64,000 nt of DNA from Actinomycetota bacterium. GTDB lineage: Bacteria; Actinomycetota; Geothermincolia; Geothermincolales; RBG-13-55-18. This document shows, piece after piece, positions 32,316 through 45,399 of this stretch. The notes beneath the pieces were generated by a model. The model was not told where the DNA came from and made no database searches. It was given only the letters and a program-made list of their open reading frames with translations. The position numbers and the translations under genes were made by a program. The stretch spans positions 425,536 through 489,535 of the forward strand of contig JBFLWJ010000001.1 in the NCBI GenBank assembly GCA_040757835.1. Direction: 5' to 3'. Positions within the stretch are counted from its first letter, which is position 1. Each line of letters opens with the position of its first letter.

Positions 32316-33851
32316 TTATTTTGCGTAGTCTACCACGCGCTTTTCCCTGACCACGGTTATCTTGATCTGGCCGGGATACTCGAGTTCGTCCTCGATCTGC
32401 TTGGCGATCTCCCTGGAGAGGGTGACGCAGCCAAGGTCGTCTATTACGTCGGACTTGACCATCACCCGTATCTCGCGACCCGCCTGCAGGGCATACGATC
32501 CGTCGACGCCCTCGAAGGAATCGGCGATGGTCTCCAGCTTCTCCAGGCGCTTGATGTAGCTCTCCAGGGTCTCCCGGCGGGCTCCCGGCCTGGCGGCGCT
32601 GATGGCGTCGGCAGCCTGCACCAGGACCGCCTCGATGGTCTGGGCCTCGGTCTCCTCGTGGTGCGCGGCGATGGCGTGGATGACCGCTTCGCCTTCCTTG
32701 AGGCGCTTGGCGAGTTCCGCCCCGATCACCGCGTGCGATCCCTCGACCTCGTGGTCGATGGCCTTTCCGATGTCGTGGAGCAGTCCGGCGCGCTTGGCCG
32801 TCTTGATATCGGTCCCCAACTCCGAGGCCATGAGCCCCGCCAGGTGCGCGACCTCGATGGAGTGCTTGAGGACGTTCTGACCGTAGCTGGTGCGGTACTT
32901 CAGTCGCCCGAGCACCTTCATGAGTTCGTGGTTGATGCCGTGCAGGCCCACGTCGAAGACCGCCTGCTCGCCGACTTCCTTTATCTCCGCATCGACTTCC
33001 GCCTTGGATTTCTCGTACATCTCCTCGATGCGCGCGGGCTGGATGCGGCCGTCGGTTATCAGTCTCTCCAGGGTCAGCCTGGCGACCTCGCGCCTGACCG
33101 GATCGAAGCTGGAGAGGATCACCGCTTCCGGGGTGTCGTCGATGATCAGGTTGATCCCCGTCAGGGTCTCGAAGGTCCTGATATTGCGCCCCTCCCTGCC
33201 GATGATCCTCCCCTTCATCTCGTCGCTGGGGAGCGGCACCACGGAGACGGTGGTCTCGGCTACATGGTCGGATGCGCACCTCTGGATGGCGTTGGCGATG
33301 ATGTGCTTCGCCTTTTTCTCGGCTTCATCGCGCAAACGGCTCTCGATCTTCTTTATCACCTGGGCCGCCTCACGCTTGGTCTCCTCCTCTACCTGTTGCA
33401 GGAGGAGCTGTTTCGCCTCGTCCTTGTTCAGTCCCGCTATCGCCTGCAGGCGTTCGTTTTCCTCGGCGAGCTTGCTTTGGACTTCGTTGCGCAGCGCCTG
33501 GATCTCGCTTTCCTTGGAAGTTAGTGATTTCTCCCTCTGCTCGAGGTTAGCGGCACGGTTGTCCATCTGCTCTTCTCGCTGCAGGAGCCTGCGCTCGAAA
33601 CGCTGCAGCTCGTTGCGGCGGTTCTTGATGTCCCGCTCCGCATCGCTGCGCATGGCGAAGATCTCGTCTTTAGCCTCAACTAGAGCTTCACGTTTCTTGC
33701 CTTCGGACATCTTATCGGCTTCCTGCAGGATACGCCTTGCCTCCTCTTCGGCAGAGGATATCTTCGCCTCCGCCATGAATTTGCGTGCCAGGAAACCAGC
33801 TATCAGGCCTATCGCAAGTGCAGCTACGCCTACTATGATGGCTACTATCAT
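32316..33851 (-). CDS. rny: Ribonuclease Y
   Basis: The 511-residue protein has an N-terminal membrane helix (about 1-20), a long charged coiled coil (about 30-200), a KH domain with [12 protein letters not shown], and an HD domain with [10 protein letters not shown] and LLHDIGK. RNase Y starts decay of many mRNAs at the membrane. ATG 33851 follows GGGAGGAAGAAG. It lies downstream of recA-recX after a terminator, so it has its own promoter; its leader holds a 7-bp hairpin (33877-33897). RNase Y is typical of Firmicutes and less common in well-known actinobacteria. Confidence 0.97.
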   Translation of the reverse strand: MIVAIIVGVAALAIGLIAGFLARKFMAEAKISSAEEEARRILQEADKMSEGKKREALVEAKDEIFAMRSDAERDIKNRRNELQRFERRLLQREEQMDNRAANLEQREKSLTSKESEIQALRNEVQSKLAEENERLQAIAGLNKDEAKQLLLQQVEEETKREAAQVIKKIESRLRDEAEKKAKHIIANAIQRCASDHVAETTVSVVPLPSDEMKGRIIGREGRNIRTFETLTGINLIIDDTPEAVILSSFDPVRREVARLTLERLITDGRIQPARIEEMYEKSKAEVDAEIKEVGEQAVFDVGLHGINHELMKVLGRLKYRTSYGQNVLKHSIEVAHLAGLMASELGTDIKTAKRAGLLHDIGKAIDHEVEGSHAVIGAELAKRLKEGEAVIHAIAAHHEETEAQTIEAVLVQAADAISAARPGARRETLESYIKRLEKLETIADSFEGVDGSYALQAGREIRVMVKSDVIDDLGCVTLSREIAKQIEDELEYPGQIKITVVREKRVVDYAK

Positions 33852-33876
33852 CTTCTTCCTCCCTTCATCTATATAA

Positions 33877-33897
33877 ACCCGAGGTATAGACTCGGGT
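33877..33897 (-). promoter_or_regulatory. Hairpin in the rny leader
   Basis: A perfect 7-bp stem ACCCGAG/CTCGGGT with a 7-base loop sits between the recX terminator and the rny ribosome site. It has no U-run, so it is not a terminator; it may stabilise or regulate the rny message. Confidence 0.45.
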
Positions 33898-33903
33898 ATC
33901 TCA

Positions 33904-33930
33904 ATAAAAAAAGCCGAGCTCCATCTCGGC
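33904..33930 (-). terminator. Rho-independent terminator of recA-recX
   Basis: On the minus strand GCCGAG-ATGGAG-CTCGGC is followed by seven Ts, about 130 bases past the recX stop. Confidence 0.88.
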
Positions 33931-34058
33931 ATGAGGCATATATCGATGATCAGGATGTACCGTATAGGCCAATATCGTTAGATCCTGCCGTTACGGTATA
34001 TCACCAAAGCGAAAAACCCGCCTGGACGTCCATAAATGACCTCAAGCCTGCCTCAATT

Positions 34059-34587
34059 CTATGGGAGCTTATTAACAGTGTCAAGAAATCGGCTTCCGTC
34101 CGTTTCGCCGGCTCTTGCCGATGCGTCCCGGAGTGCGTACGCCACCGCGGAGGAGGAGAACCCGCGTCCCGCCAGCTTCCTCGCCGCCTTCTCGATATCC
34201 TCGCAGCTGGGGGAGTGGCCGTGGGGGGTAAGGAGGCAGTCCATGGCCTTGACCGCTGCCTCACGCTCCAGGCTGGCGTCGAAACATGCCTCCAGGCTCT
34301 CCTCGGCGACTTCCCTGTCGATGCCCCTCCTGCGCAGTTCGGAATAGATCTTCGCGCGACTTTTCCCGGAGCGCTGCCCGCTCGCGACGATATCCCGGGC
34401 GAGTGAAGGGTCACATAGGAGCCTCTTCTCGCTGAGCTCGGCGACGACATCATCGACTACGTCGGGCTTAAAGCCCTTGACGCTCAGGTCGCGGCAGATC
34501 TCCTCACGGCTGCGGGGACGGTAGGTGAGCATGGCCAGTGCTCTGCGAAGGGCGCGTTTGCGCGGCGCCCCACTATCGCCGCTGCTA

Positions 34588-34607
<20 letters not shown>
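34059..34607 (-). CDS. recX: Regulatory protein RecX
   Basis: The 182-residue protein is made of repeated three-helix units typical of RecX ([51 protein letters not shown]). RecX binds RecA filaments and limits them. The GTG start lies inside the end of recA (20-bp overlap), so the two are translationally linked. A terminator follows. Confidence 0.93.
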
Positions 34608-35628
<1,021 letters not shown>

Positions 35629-35719
35629 CGTTATCCTCCTGTGCCTCTCGGGAAACAATATGACTCGGACCGGTACCCGCCCCGATCACGAGATATCCTC
35701 GCCGCTTCCGACGGTTCAT

Positions 35720-35725
35720 ATTATA
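35720..35725 (-). promoter_or_regulatory. -10 box of the recA promoter
   Basis: TATAAT on the minus strand about 90 bases before the recA start. The -35 region (GTCTAA) is poor, so an activator or a different sigma factor may be involved. Confidence 0.35.
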
Positions 35726-35756
35726 TTTCTGCGGGGTGACATTTAGACCTTTGCGG

Positions 35757-35781
35757 GAAAGGACGGGTACAGGGCCGTCCC
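35757..35781 (-). terminator. Possible terminator of rsmB
   Basis: GGACGG-CCCTGTAC-CCGTCC followed by TTT on the minus strand, just past the rsmB stop. The U-run is short. Confidence 0.45.
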
Positions 35782-35797
35782 GCCCTCCGCGTATATC

Positions 35798-37084
35798 TCA
35801 AGTCCTATCGAAACGGGCTATGAACATCCCGTCAACATGGTGGAGGTGCGGCCACAGCTGGAGCTGTCCCGCGAGGCGGAACTCGCCGCACTCGCCCAGG
35901 AAACGCCCGGATACGTCCGTGGTCTCCTGCGTTGTGAATGTGCATGCGGAGTAGACCAGGGAGCCGCCGCGGCGCACCCGGGCCGCGGCGCCGCGCAGCA
36001 GGTCGGACTGGAGCCGCGCCAGCTCCTCGAGGTCGCCGGGGCCGCGGCGCCACTTCAGCTCGGGATTGCGCCGCAGCGTCCCCAACCCGGAGCAGGGGGC
36101 GTCCACCAGCACCCCGTCCGCTTCCTCGGCGACGGTCTCGGCGAGGCGCCTGGAGTCGCCGAGGCGTACATCCATGTTGGAGAGGCCTAGCCTCGCCACG
36201 CTGTTGCGCAGGGCCGCCAGCCTGCTCTCGCTGGCGTCCACCGCGATCACCCGGCATCGCTCGCCCCCCAGCACGGCCAGGTGGGTCGCCTTTCCGCCGG
36301 GAGCGGCACAGGCGTCGATTAGCAGTTGCCCGGGATGGGGGTCCAAGGCGTAAGCGACCAGCATGGAACTCTCGTCCTGCACCACGCATCGTCCCGCCTC
36401 CAGCAGGGCCAGCAGTTCTCCGTATGGGATCTTCACGTCCGAGAGGGCTTCCCCGAGACAGGCGGAGAGCCCGGCACTGCCGCCCCTGTCCACGATCTCC
36501 TCCAGCAGCTCATCCGCGCTGCCACGCGGCGTGTTCACGCGCAGGGAGAGCGGTGGGATGGCGTTGTCGGCGTCGCATAGCGCCTCGGCCTGCTGCGGGC
36601 CGAGGAGGCGCAGCATGTATTCCACCAGCCAGCGGGGGTGTGAATAACGGGTCTCGAGAAAAGCGGGGAGGTCGTCGCGGGAAGGCCAGGGGAGACCCTC
36701 CATGCCCCGGCAGGCGTTGCGCATCACCGCGTTGACGTAGGACGCCGCGCCCCGGCCCAGCAGGCGCCTGGTGAGGGAGACTGTCTCGTTCACCGCCGCG
36801 TGTTGCGGGACCCTCGTCTCCGTCAACTGGTAGATGCCGAGCCTGAGCATGTCGAGCACCGCGGGGTCCAGGTCCTCGAGGTCCCGTCGTGAAAAGGCGG
36901 CGATGATGAAGTCCATCCTGCCGCGGTGCCTCTGCACGCCGTATGCGAGTTCGGTCACCAGCGCGCGTTCCCGGGCGTCCACGGACGCCGGGTCCATGCC
37001 GTAGCGGAGCAGCAGGCTCAGGTAGGCGCCTTCGCCGTTGACCCTGCGCGTTATCCCGTAGGCGATCTCCCTGGCACTGGGCAT
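35798..37084 (-). CDS. rsmB: 16S rRNA (cytosine-967-C5)-methyltransferase
   Basis: The 428-residue protein joins an N-terminal NusB-like RNA-binding domain (about 5-130) to a SAM methyltransferase domain with ACAAPGGKATHLA and the DAPCSGLGT cysteine loop. The second cysteine motif reads YSACTF rather than the usual YSTC. It methylates C967 of 16S rRNA. It follows fmt with a 27-bp gap in the def-fmt-rsmB order common in bacteria. Confidence 0.95.
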   Translation of the reverse strand: MPSAREIAYGITRRVNGEGAYLSLLLRYGMDPASVDARERALVTELAYGVQRHRGRMDFIIAAFSRRDLEDLDPAVLDMLRLGIYQLTETRVPQHAAVNETVSLTRRLLGRGAASYVNAVMRNACRGMEGLPWPSRDDLPAFLETRYSHPRWLVEYMLRLLGPQQAEALCDADNAIPPLSLRVNTPRGSADELLEEIVDRGGSAGLSACLGEALSDVKIPYGELLALLEAGRCVVQDESSMLVAYALDPHPGQLLIDACAAPGGKATHLAVLGGERCRVIAVDASESRLAALRNSVARLGLSNMDVRLGDSRRLAETVAEEADGVLVDAPCSGLGTLRRNPELKWRRGPGDLEELARLQSDLLRGAAARVRRGGSLVYSACTFTTQETTDVSGRFLGECGEFRLAGQLQLWPHLHHVDGMFIARFDRT

Positions 37085-37111
37085 GCGGGATGCCCCCCTC
37101 AGCGGCCCATA

Positions 37112-38074
37112 TCAGTTCGTCCCCGCTTCACCAGGGGCGAGGAAGACCTCGCCCCTCGCGGGACGGTATCCCCGCCTGAACTCGCCCGCGCTCATTGCCT
37201 TCTTCCCCTCAGGCTGTACCTCCAGCAATTGCAGCGCCCCCCCACCGGTGCCCACGGCAACGCCTTCCTTGCCTTCGGGCAACAGCTCGCCGGGGATCCC
37301 CGCGGCGACGTCGGGGCGCGGCAGGGTGCGCAGGACCTTCACGCGCTTTCCGCGCAGCAGCGTGTATGCACCGGGGCGCGGGCTCAAGGCGCGCACCTGG
37401 TTGTGTATGTCCGCGGCCGTCCGGGTCCAGTCGATCACCGTGTCCTCCTTGCGGATGGGGTCGGCGTAGGTCGCCATGGCTTCGTCCTGGGGAACGGGAG
37501 GGATGTCGCCGGCGAGGAAGGGCGGCAGCGTCTCCAGCAGCAGGCCGGCTCCCAGGGTGGCGAGCTTCCGCCGCAGGGTAAGGGCGCTGTCGGAGTCTGC
37601 AATGGCCAGCTCCCGTACGGCGATGACGTCGCCGGTGTCCATCCCCTCGTCCATGACCATCAGGCTCACCCCGGTTACGGCCTCTCCCCGCATCAGGGCG
37701 CGCTGTATGGGAGCGGCGCCGCGATAGCGCGGCAGAAGGGAGGGGTGCACGTTCAGGCAGCCCTTAGCGGTGTAGCCCAGGATTCTGGCGGGGAGCAGGT
37801 AACCGTAGTCGGCCACCAGCATCAGCTCCGGCTTCACCTCGCCGAGTGAGGCCGTGAAGAGGGGGTCACGTGGGCCATCAGGCTGGAAGACCCTCAAGCC
37901 CCGCAGTTTCGCAAAGGCTTTGACGGGAGTGGGGCGCCGGTGCAGGCCCCTGCCGGCGGGATGGTCAGGCCGGGTGAAGACTGCGCTTATCTCGAACCCG
38001 GACCGCAGGAGTTCATCCAGAAGGTCTCGCGAGAAGCCGCCGCTTCCCAGAAAGACGGTGTTCAGAAAAATCAC
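37112..38074 (-). CDS. fmt: Methionyl-tRNA formyltransferase
   Basis: The 320-residue protein has the formyl-transferase core with HPSLLPRYRGAAPIQ and the C-terminal Fmt domain. It formylates initiator Met-tRNA using 10-formyl-THF. The start is taken as a GTG ten bases after the def stop, giving VIFLNTVFLGSGGFS, the usual family N-terminus; the site before it (GCCGGGG) is weak. Def, encoded upstream, later removes the formyl group. Confidence 0.93.
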   Translation of the reverse strand: MIFLNTVFLGSGGFSRDLLDELLRSGFEISAVFTRPDHPAGRGLHRRPTPVKAFAKLRGLRVFQPDGPRDPLFTASLGEVKPELMLVADYGYLLPARILGYTAKGCLNVHPSLLPRYRGAAPIQRALMRGEAVTGVSLMVMDEGMDTGDVIAVRELAIADSDSALTLRRKLATLGAGLLLETLPPFLAGDIPPVPQDEAMATYADPIRKEDTVIDWTRTAADIHNQVRALSPRPGAYTLLRGKRVKVLRTLPRPDVAAGIPGELLPEGKEGVAVGTGGGALQLLEVQPEGKKAMSAGEFRRGYRPARGEVFLAPGEAGTN

Positions 38075-38084
38075 CCCCGGCGCT

Positions 38085-38609
38085 TCAGATGGACGTGGTC
38101 CCCCGCCGCGTCTCCGGGCGGGATCCGTTGCCCTCCTGCAGCAGCTGCAGTGCCTCAACGCGGCTCTCGCGGTCGGTCCTCTCCAGGATGAGCTTGCCGT
38201 CGAGGTGGTCGATCTCGTGCTGGAACACGCGGGCTATCCACCCTTCGGCCTGTACGAGATGCTTAGCGCCGCTCAAGTCGAGGTACTCGAGTTCCAGGGT
38301 CAGGTGCCGCGGGACCGGCACCACCGCCCCCGGGAGGCTGAGGCAGCCCTCGACCTCCTCCTCGACTTCCTCGGAGGCCGAGATGATGCGCGGATTGATG
38401 CAGGCCTCGATCTCGCCCTCGCGCTCGTAGACGAAGACCCGCTTGACCACACCTATCTGGTTTGCGGAAAGCCCCGCCCCTCCTGGCTGCGGGAGGGAAT
38501 CGACGAGGTCCCTCACCAGCTGCTCGATGTCGGGTCCGACCTCCTCGACTTCCAGGCACCTCTCTTTGAGGACCGGGTCACCAAAGACCCTGATGGGCAG
38601 AACCGCCAT
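38085..38609 (-). CDS. def: Peptide deformylase
   Basis: The 174-residue protein shows the three PDF motifs: GAGLSANQIG (usually GxGLAAxQ), EGCLSLP with the metal Cys, and QHEIDHLDG with the metal His pair and catalytic Glu. It removes formyl groups from new proteins. It precedes fmt by ten bases, so the two are in one operon. The Ser-Ala-Asn in motif 1 is a mild deviation. Confidence 0.95.
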   Translation of the reverse strand: MAVLPIRVFGDPVLKERCLEVEEVGPDIEQLVRDLVDSLPQPGGAGLSANQIGVVKRVFVYEREGEIEACINPRIISASEEVEEEVEGCLSLPGAVVPVPRHLTLELEYLDLSGAKHLVQAEGWIARVFQHEIDHLDGKLILERTDRESRVEALQLLQEGNGSRPETRRGTTSI

Positions 38610-38674
38610 TGTTCAAACCTCCCGACGCTGGCGCTTTGTGTCCGGCTCGTGCCCGCTGACCCGCGCCCGGGCCC

Positions 38675-39871
38675 TTACAGGCCCGCCTCGCTACGCAGCG
38701 CCTCCGCCTTGTCCGTATGCTCCCAGGTGAAGTCCTTGTCCAGGCGCCCGAAATGCCCGTATGCAGCGGTCTTCTTGTAGATGGGCTGGCGCAGTCGCAG
38801 GTCCCTGATGATGGCCGCGGGACGCAGGTCGAAGTGCTCGCGGATGAGGGCCTCGATGGTGACCAGGTCGACCTTCTCGGTCCCGAAGGCCTCGACCATC
38901 ACCGATACGGGGTGGGCCACGCCGATGGCGTAAGCAAGCTGTACCTCGAAACGGTCGGCCAGCCCGGCCGCTACCACGTTCTTGGCCACGTAGCGCGCGG
39001 CGTAGGCCGCCGAACGGTCAACCTTGGTGGGGTCTTTGCCCGAGAAGCAGCCGCCACCATGGCGGGCCATCCCCCCGTAGGTGTCCACGATGATCTTGCG
39101 CCCGGTGAGTCCGGTATCGCCCATGGGCCCCCCGGTCACGAACTTGCCGGTGGGGTTGACCAGTACGCGCAGGCTGCGGTCGTACATCTCCGGTGGCAGG
39201 ACCGGGTGGATGACATGCTCGATGAAGTCAGGTTTCATTAACTCCTCGATGTCCACGTTTGGGCGGTGCTGCGAAGAAAGCAGCACGGTGTCGATCCTCA
39301 CCGGCCTGTCGTCCTCATATTCCACCGTCACCTGGCTCTTGCCGTCCGGCCTCAGGTAAGGGAGGATACCCGCCTTCCTCACCTCGGAGAGGCGGTGGCA
39401 GAGCTTGTGCGCAAGGAGGATGGGCATGGGCATGAGCTCCTCGGTCTCGTTGCACGCGTAGCCGAACATCATCCCCTGGTCCCCGGCCCCAAGTGAGTCC
39501 AGCATGTCGTCCTCGACCTCTCCCATGCGCTCCTCCATGGCGTGGTCGACGCCTTGGGCGATATCGGAGGACTGGGGATCGATGGAGACTATGACCCCGC
39601 AGGTCTCGTAGTCGAAACCGTACTTGGCGCGCGTGTACCCGATCTCCTCGATGGTCTTCCTGGCCGTGTTGGGTATGTCCACGTAGGTCGAGGTGGTCAT
39701 CTCCCCCGCTACGACCACCAGGCCCGTGGTCACCAGGGTCTCGACGGCGACCCTTCCAAAGGGGTCGTCCCTGTAGACCTCGTCGAGTATGGCATCAGAG
39801 ATCTGATCGGCTATCTTGTCCGGGTGTCCCTCGGTGACTGATTCCGAAGTGAACAGGTGGCGTTTGGACAC
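38675..39871 (-). CDS. metK: S-adenosylmethionine synthase
   Basis: The 398-residue protein has [20 protein letters not shown] at the start, the [12 protein letters not shown] motif and [16 protein letters not shown], all diagnostic of MetK. It makes SAM from ATP and methionine. A GTG at 39871 lies five bases after an AGGAG; the GTG at 39877 is too close to it. The gene stands about 65 bp upstream of def. Confidence 0.98.
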   Translation of the reverse strand: MSKRHLFTSESVTEGHPDKIADQISDAILDEVYRDDPFGRVAVETLVTTGLVVVAGEMTTSTYVDIPNTARKTIEEIGYTRAKYGFDYETCGVIVSIDPQSSDIAQGVDHAMEERMGEVEDDMLDSLGAGDQGMMFGYACNETEELMPMPILLAHKLCHRLSEVRKAGILPYLRPDGKSQVTVEYEDDRPVRIDTVLLSSQHRPNVDIEELMKPDFIEHVIHPVLPPEMYDRSLRVLVNPTGKFVTGGPMGDTGLTGRKIIVDTYGGMARHGGGCFSGKDPTKVDRSAAYAARYVAKNVVAAGLADRFEVQLAYAIGVAHPVSVMVEAFGTEKVDLVTIEALIREHFDLRPAAIIRDLRLRQPIYKKTAAYGHFGRLDKDFTWEHTDKAEALRSEAGL

Positions 39872-40009
39872 TTCCACTCCTTTCCTCTCTGCATCTCTTC
39901 CGGTACGGACCGCGGGCGCTCGTCTCTAACCGCATAATTATACAACTTCACGGGCCCGCTATCTCTTGGATGGATCAGTCGAAGAACGCCGTGAAGGCCG
40001 TCTGCAGGG

Positions 40010-40246
40010 CTATTTGTATATGAATATCAGCAGGATAGTGGAGATGACGAAGGTCGCAGCACTGACGATGGTCAGGCGGTCGAGGTTCTTCTGCACGATC
40101 TGCGTGCCGGCCGCCCCGCCCATGGAGGCGCCGCCGAAGAGGCTCGACATCCCGCCACCCTTGCCGGAGTGCAGCAGCACGAAAACGATCATTGACATGC
40201 TGGATATGAAGAAAAACGCCAGCACTACATACTTCAGGATATCCAC
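40010..40246 (-). CDS. secG: Preprotein translocase subunit SecG
   Basis: The 78-residue protein has two membrane helices (about 3-24 and 54-76) around a Gly-rich loop (HSGKGGGMSSLFGG), as in SecG. It assists the SecYEG channel. The start is a GTG; AGGAGG lies eleven bases before. It ends the gap-pgk-tpiA-secG run typical of many bacteria. Confidence 0.94.
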   Translation of the reverse strand: MDILKYVVLAFFFISSMSMIVFVLLHSGKGGGMSSLFGGASMGGAAGTQIVQKNLDRLTIVSAATFVISTILLIFIYK

Positions 40247-40302
40247 GGTACTCGATACCTCCTTCTACAGTGAGATATTGTAGCATACTCGGCGCGGGGG
40301 AT

Positions 40303-40388
40303 GGGTCAGGCTTCTTGTTTGTTGCATTCCACCAAAGGCTGCTACCTCGACCCGGGCTTCAAGAAAGCAAGAAACAAGACCTGACCCC
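40303..40388. repeat. 86-bp imperfect inverted repeat, REP/MITE-like
   Basis: The ends pair: GGGTCAGG-TTCTTGTTTgTTGC on the left with GCAAGAAACAAGAcCTGACCC on the right. The outer sequence GGGGTCAGGTCTTG resembles termini of REP elements mobilised by TnpA-REP (Y1) transposases in other bacteria; that link is from memory and not tested. It lies between tpiA and secG and carries no gene. Confidence 0.6.
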
Positions 40389-40407
40389 CAAACGGAGAGC
40401 CCGTTTC

Positions 40408-41169
40408 TCAGGTCGCGTTGTGGGCGATGGCGGCGAAATCGGACGCCTTGAGGCTGGCGCCTCCGACCAGGGCGCCGTCGATGTCCTCCATGGCCATGAG
40501 CTCTGCGGCGTTGTCCGGCTTGACGCTTCCTCCGTAGAGTATGCGCAGCGACGCGGCTGCATCCTTACCGTATGAACCGGCGACCCACTTCCGTATGAAA
40601 GCGCACATCTCCTGGGCGTCGTCCGGCGTGGCCGTCTTGCCGGTGCCTATGGCCCAGATGGGCTCGTAGGCTACGACCATACCCGCGACCTCGCCCTCAT
40701 CCACGTCCGCGAGGTCCGCCTCCAGCTGGCCTTCCACCTTGGCCGCGGCCCCGCCGGCTTCTCTCTCCTCGAGGGTCTCCCCTACGCAGAGGATGGGGAC
40801 CATGGCGGCGTCGAGGACGGCGCGGACCTTGGCCGCGACGAAATCGTCGCTTTCACCGATTATCTCGCGCCGCTCTGAGTGACCCACGATGACATAGGCG
40901 ACCCCCAGGCCTTTGAGCATGGATGGGGCTATCTCTCCGGTGAAAGCGCCCTCGCTCTGAGGATATACGTCCTGCGCTCCGAGGCTGATGGAGCTACCAA
41001 GTTCGCCCAGGAGGCGTGAGATGTCAGCAAGAGCGGTGAAGGGAGGGCATACGGCCACCTCCACGTCCTCTCTCTCGGCCACCATGGGAACGAGTTCGCG
41101 CACCAGCTCCAGGGCCTCCGCGTTGTTCTTGTACATCTTCCAGTTACCGGCGATGAGCGGCTTCCTCAT
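40408..41169 (-). CDS. tpiA: Triosephosphate isomerase
   Basis: The 253-residue protein has the TIM active-site residues: AGNWKMYK, VGHSERR and AYEPIWAIGTGK, with the loop YGGSVKPDN. It interconverts DHAP and glyceraldehyde-3-P. ATG 41169 lies seven bases after AGGGGG; two upstream in-frame starts are less likely. It follows pgk by 17 bp. Confidence 0.97.
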   Translation of the reverse strand: MRKPLIAGNWKMYKNNAEALELVRELVPMVAEREDVEVAVCPPFTALADISRLLGELGSSISLGAQDVYPQSEGAFTGEIAPSMLKGLGVAYVIVGHSERREIIGESDDFVAAKVRAVLDAAMVPILCVGETLEEREAGGAAAKVEGQLEADLADVDEGEVAGMVVAYEPIWAIGTGKTATPDDAQEMCAFIRKWVAGSYGKDAAASLRILYGGSVKPDNAAELMAMEDIDGALVGGASLKASDFAAIAHNAT

Positions 41170-41186
41170 CTTCATACCCCCTAAGC

Positions 41187-42368
41187 TCAAGCGTCCTGCA
41201 GTACTCCGACTCCCGGCAGGACTTTGCCCTCCAGGAACTCCATGGAGGCGCCGCCTCCGGTCGAGATATGGGTGAACTTATCCGCAAGGCCATACTTCTC
41301 GATGGCTGCTATGGTGTCTCCCCCGCCGGCCACCTTTACCGCCCCGGAAGCGGCGATGGCCTCTGCCACGGCCCGCGTCCCAGCGGAGAAGCGGTCCCAC
41401 TCGAAGACACCCATAGGCCCGTTCCAGAATATGGTCCTGGCCCCCGAGATGACCTTGCTGTACTCCGAGATCGTGATCGGCCCGATGTCCAGGCCCATCC
41501 AGCCTCCGGGGATGTCCAAGGCGTCGACGACGCGGCTCTCGGCGTCTTCCTTGAACCCCGAGGCGACCACGAGGTCGGTAGGGAGCAGTATCTCGGCCCT
41601 GCCGCCCGCCGACGCCATGACCTCGCCGACCTCGGGCAGCAGCTCGTCCTCGCACAGCGAACTGCCTATCTCCATCCCCCGCGACTTGAAGATGGTAAAA
41701 CACATCCCACCCCCGATGAGCAGGGTGTCCACCAGCTCCTGGAACCTGCCGATCACCTTGAGCTTGTCGGATATCTTGCTCCCGCCCAGGACGGCTACGA
41801 AGGGGCGTTCGGGGTCAGAGAGCAACCCCTGCAGGGCGGTTATCTCTTTCTCCATGAGCAGTCCCGCCACGGCCGGCAGCCGCTTGGCTACGCCGGTCAC
41901 GGAGGCGTGGGCTCGGTGGGCAGCCCCGAAGGCGTCGTTTACGTAGACCTCGCCGAGGCGGGCGAGGGCGTCGGCGAAAGCGGGGTCGTTGCCCTCCTCG
42001 CCCGGCTCGAAGCGCAGGTTCTCCAGGAGGAAGACATCACCGGGAGCCAGGGCCGCGCAGGCCTTTTCAACTGCGTCTCCGACCACCGCGTCTGCCATGC
42101 CTACCGGGGTGGCCAGCAGCTCGCTGAGGCGCGCCGCCACCGGCGCGAGGCGCATGGAATCCACCACCTTACCCTTGGGCCGCCCCAGGTGCGACATGAC
42201 CACCAGGGAGGCGCCATGGTCTAGGAGATACCGCAGGGTGGGCAGGGAGGCTCGGATGCGGGTGTCGTCGGATACCACGCCGCCCTCGTCAAGGGGTACG
42301 TTGAAATCGACACGCACCAGGACCCGTTTACCGGAGACGTCGATGTCCCTTACGGTTTTTTTCGCCAT
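41187..42368 (-). CDS. pgk: Phosphoglycerate kinase
   Basis: The 393-residue protein has RVDFNVPLDEGG, SHLGRPKGK, the ATP site FVAVLGGSKISDK and the C-terminal GGGDTIAAIEK. It makes ATP from 1,3-bisphosphoglycerate. It lies 12 bp after gap in the standard glycolytic cluster. Confidence 0.98.
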   Translation of the reverse strand: MAKKTVRDIDVSGKRVLVRVDFNVPLDEGGVVSDDTRIRASLPTLRYLLDHGASLVVMSHLGRPKGKVVDSMRLAPVAARLSELLATPVGMADAVVGDAVEKACAALAPGDVFLLENLRFEPGEEGNDPAFADALARLGEVYVNDAFGAAHRAHASVTGVAKRLPAVAGLLMEKEITALQGLLSDPERPFVAVLGGSKISDKLKVIGRFQELVDTLLIGGGMCFTIFKSRGMEIGSSLCEDELLPEVGEVMASAGGRAEILLPTDLVVASGFKEDAESRVVDALDIPGGWMGLDIGPITISEYSKVISGARTIFWNGPMGVFEWDRFSAGTRAVAEAIAASGAVKVAGGGDTIAAIEKYGLADKFTHISTGGGASMEFLEGKVLPGVGVLQDA

Positions 42369-42380
42369 GAGCCTTACCGT

Positions 42381-44424
<2,044 letters not shown>

Positions 44425-44427
44425 TCC

Positions 44428-45285
44428 TCACCTGCGGTGCATGTCGCGGTGGCGCACGTTCACCGTCCAGCCTCCGGACTCGAGCCTGGCCGCGAGTTCC
44501 TCCACCAGGACCACGGAACGGTGCTGGCCACCGGTGCAGCCCATGGCCAGGGTGATATAGCGCCTCCCCTCACGCCGGAACTTGTCCTTGAGGAACTGGA
44601 CGAGCCCCTCCACCCGGTCCAGGAACTCCTCGCTCTCCTCGGAAGCCATGACATGTTCCCTGACCCGCATGTCGCTGCCGTCGAGTTCGCGCAGCTCGTC
44701 CACCCAGTAAGGGTTGGGAAGAAAACGCACGTCGAAGACCATGTCGGCGTCGAGGGGCAGACCGAACTTGTAACCGAAGGAGACTAGGCTGATCTCCAGC
44801 AGCAGCGAGTCGCCCTCGGAGCGGTACTGGTTCATGAGCTGCTCGCGCAGCTGGTGCACGCTGATGCGGCTGGTATCGATGACGATGTCGGCCCTCCCGC
44901 GCAGCGCCTGCAACAGCTCGCGCTCCCTGGCGATGCTCGCGGTTATGCCGCCCTGTGAAGGGATGGGGTGGGAGCGGCGGGACTCCTTGAAGCGTTTGAT
45001 CAGCGTCTCGTCGTCGGCCTCCAGGAAGACGATGTTGTAGGGCACGCCGCCGCGGTTCAGCTCGTCCATGGATTCGCTAAGGTCCTCGAAGAACTCGCCC
45101 CCGCGCACGTCTATGCCCACGGCGAGGTGATCGATGCCGCTCTCGCTCTGGGAGCCCAGCTCCACCATCTTCAGGAGCAGCAGCGGTGGCAGGTTGTCCA
45201 CGCAGAAGTAACCGAGGTCCTCCATGCTCTTGATGGCGACGGACTTCCCCGCCCCGGACAGACCGGTGATGATGGTTATCTCCAT
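44428..45285 (-). CDS. rapZ: RNase adapter/nucleotide-binding protein RapZ
   Basis: The 285-residue protein has the P-loop GLSGAGKS, the VDNLPP motif, and the C-terminal GCTGGQHRSVVLVEELA block of RapZ/YvcJ. It binds GTP/ATP and, in E. coli, adapts RNase E to the GlmZ sRNA; its actinobacterial role is unclear. ATG 45285 lies behind AGGAGGCGCTGGGAG; the longer frame is not supported. Confidence 0.96.
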   Translation of the reverse strand: MEITIITGLSGAGKSVAIKSMEDLGYFCVDNLPPLLLLKMVELGSQSESGIDHLAVGIDVRGGEFFEDLSESMDELNRGGVPYNIVFLEADDETLIKRFKESRRSHPIPSQGGITASIARERELLQALRGRADIVIDTSRISVHQLREQLMNQYRSEGDSLLLEISLVSFGYKFGLPLDADMVFDVRFLPNPYWVDELRELDGSDMRVREHVMASEESEEFLDRVEGLVQFLKDKFRREGRRYITLAMGCTGGQHRSVVLVEELAARLESGGWTVNVRHRDMHRR

Positions 45286-45399
45286 CTCCCAGCGCCTCCT
45301 GCCGACCTTGCCGACCAGGTCAATTATAGTATCTATCGGCACGGAGGGGGTATCCGGCAATACCACACTTTAACCGGAGGTGTCCCGGCCCGCGGCATC

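Noticed and set aside
32149-33279. Minus-strand frame inside rny in another phase
   Set aside because: Arg/Gly/Pro-rich shadow of rny with no start signal.
35629-35797. LexA (SOS) box before recA
   Set aside because: I looked for a CGAAC-n-GTTCG type site and saw none that is convincing in this stretch.
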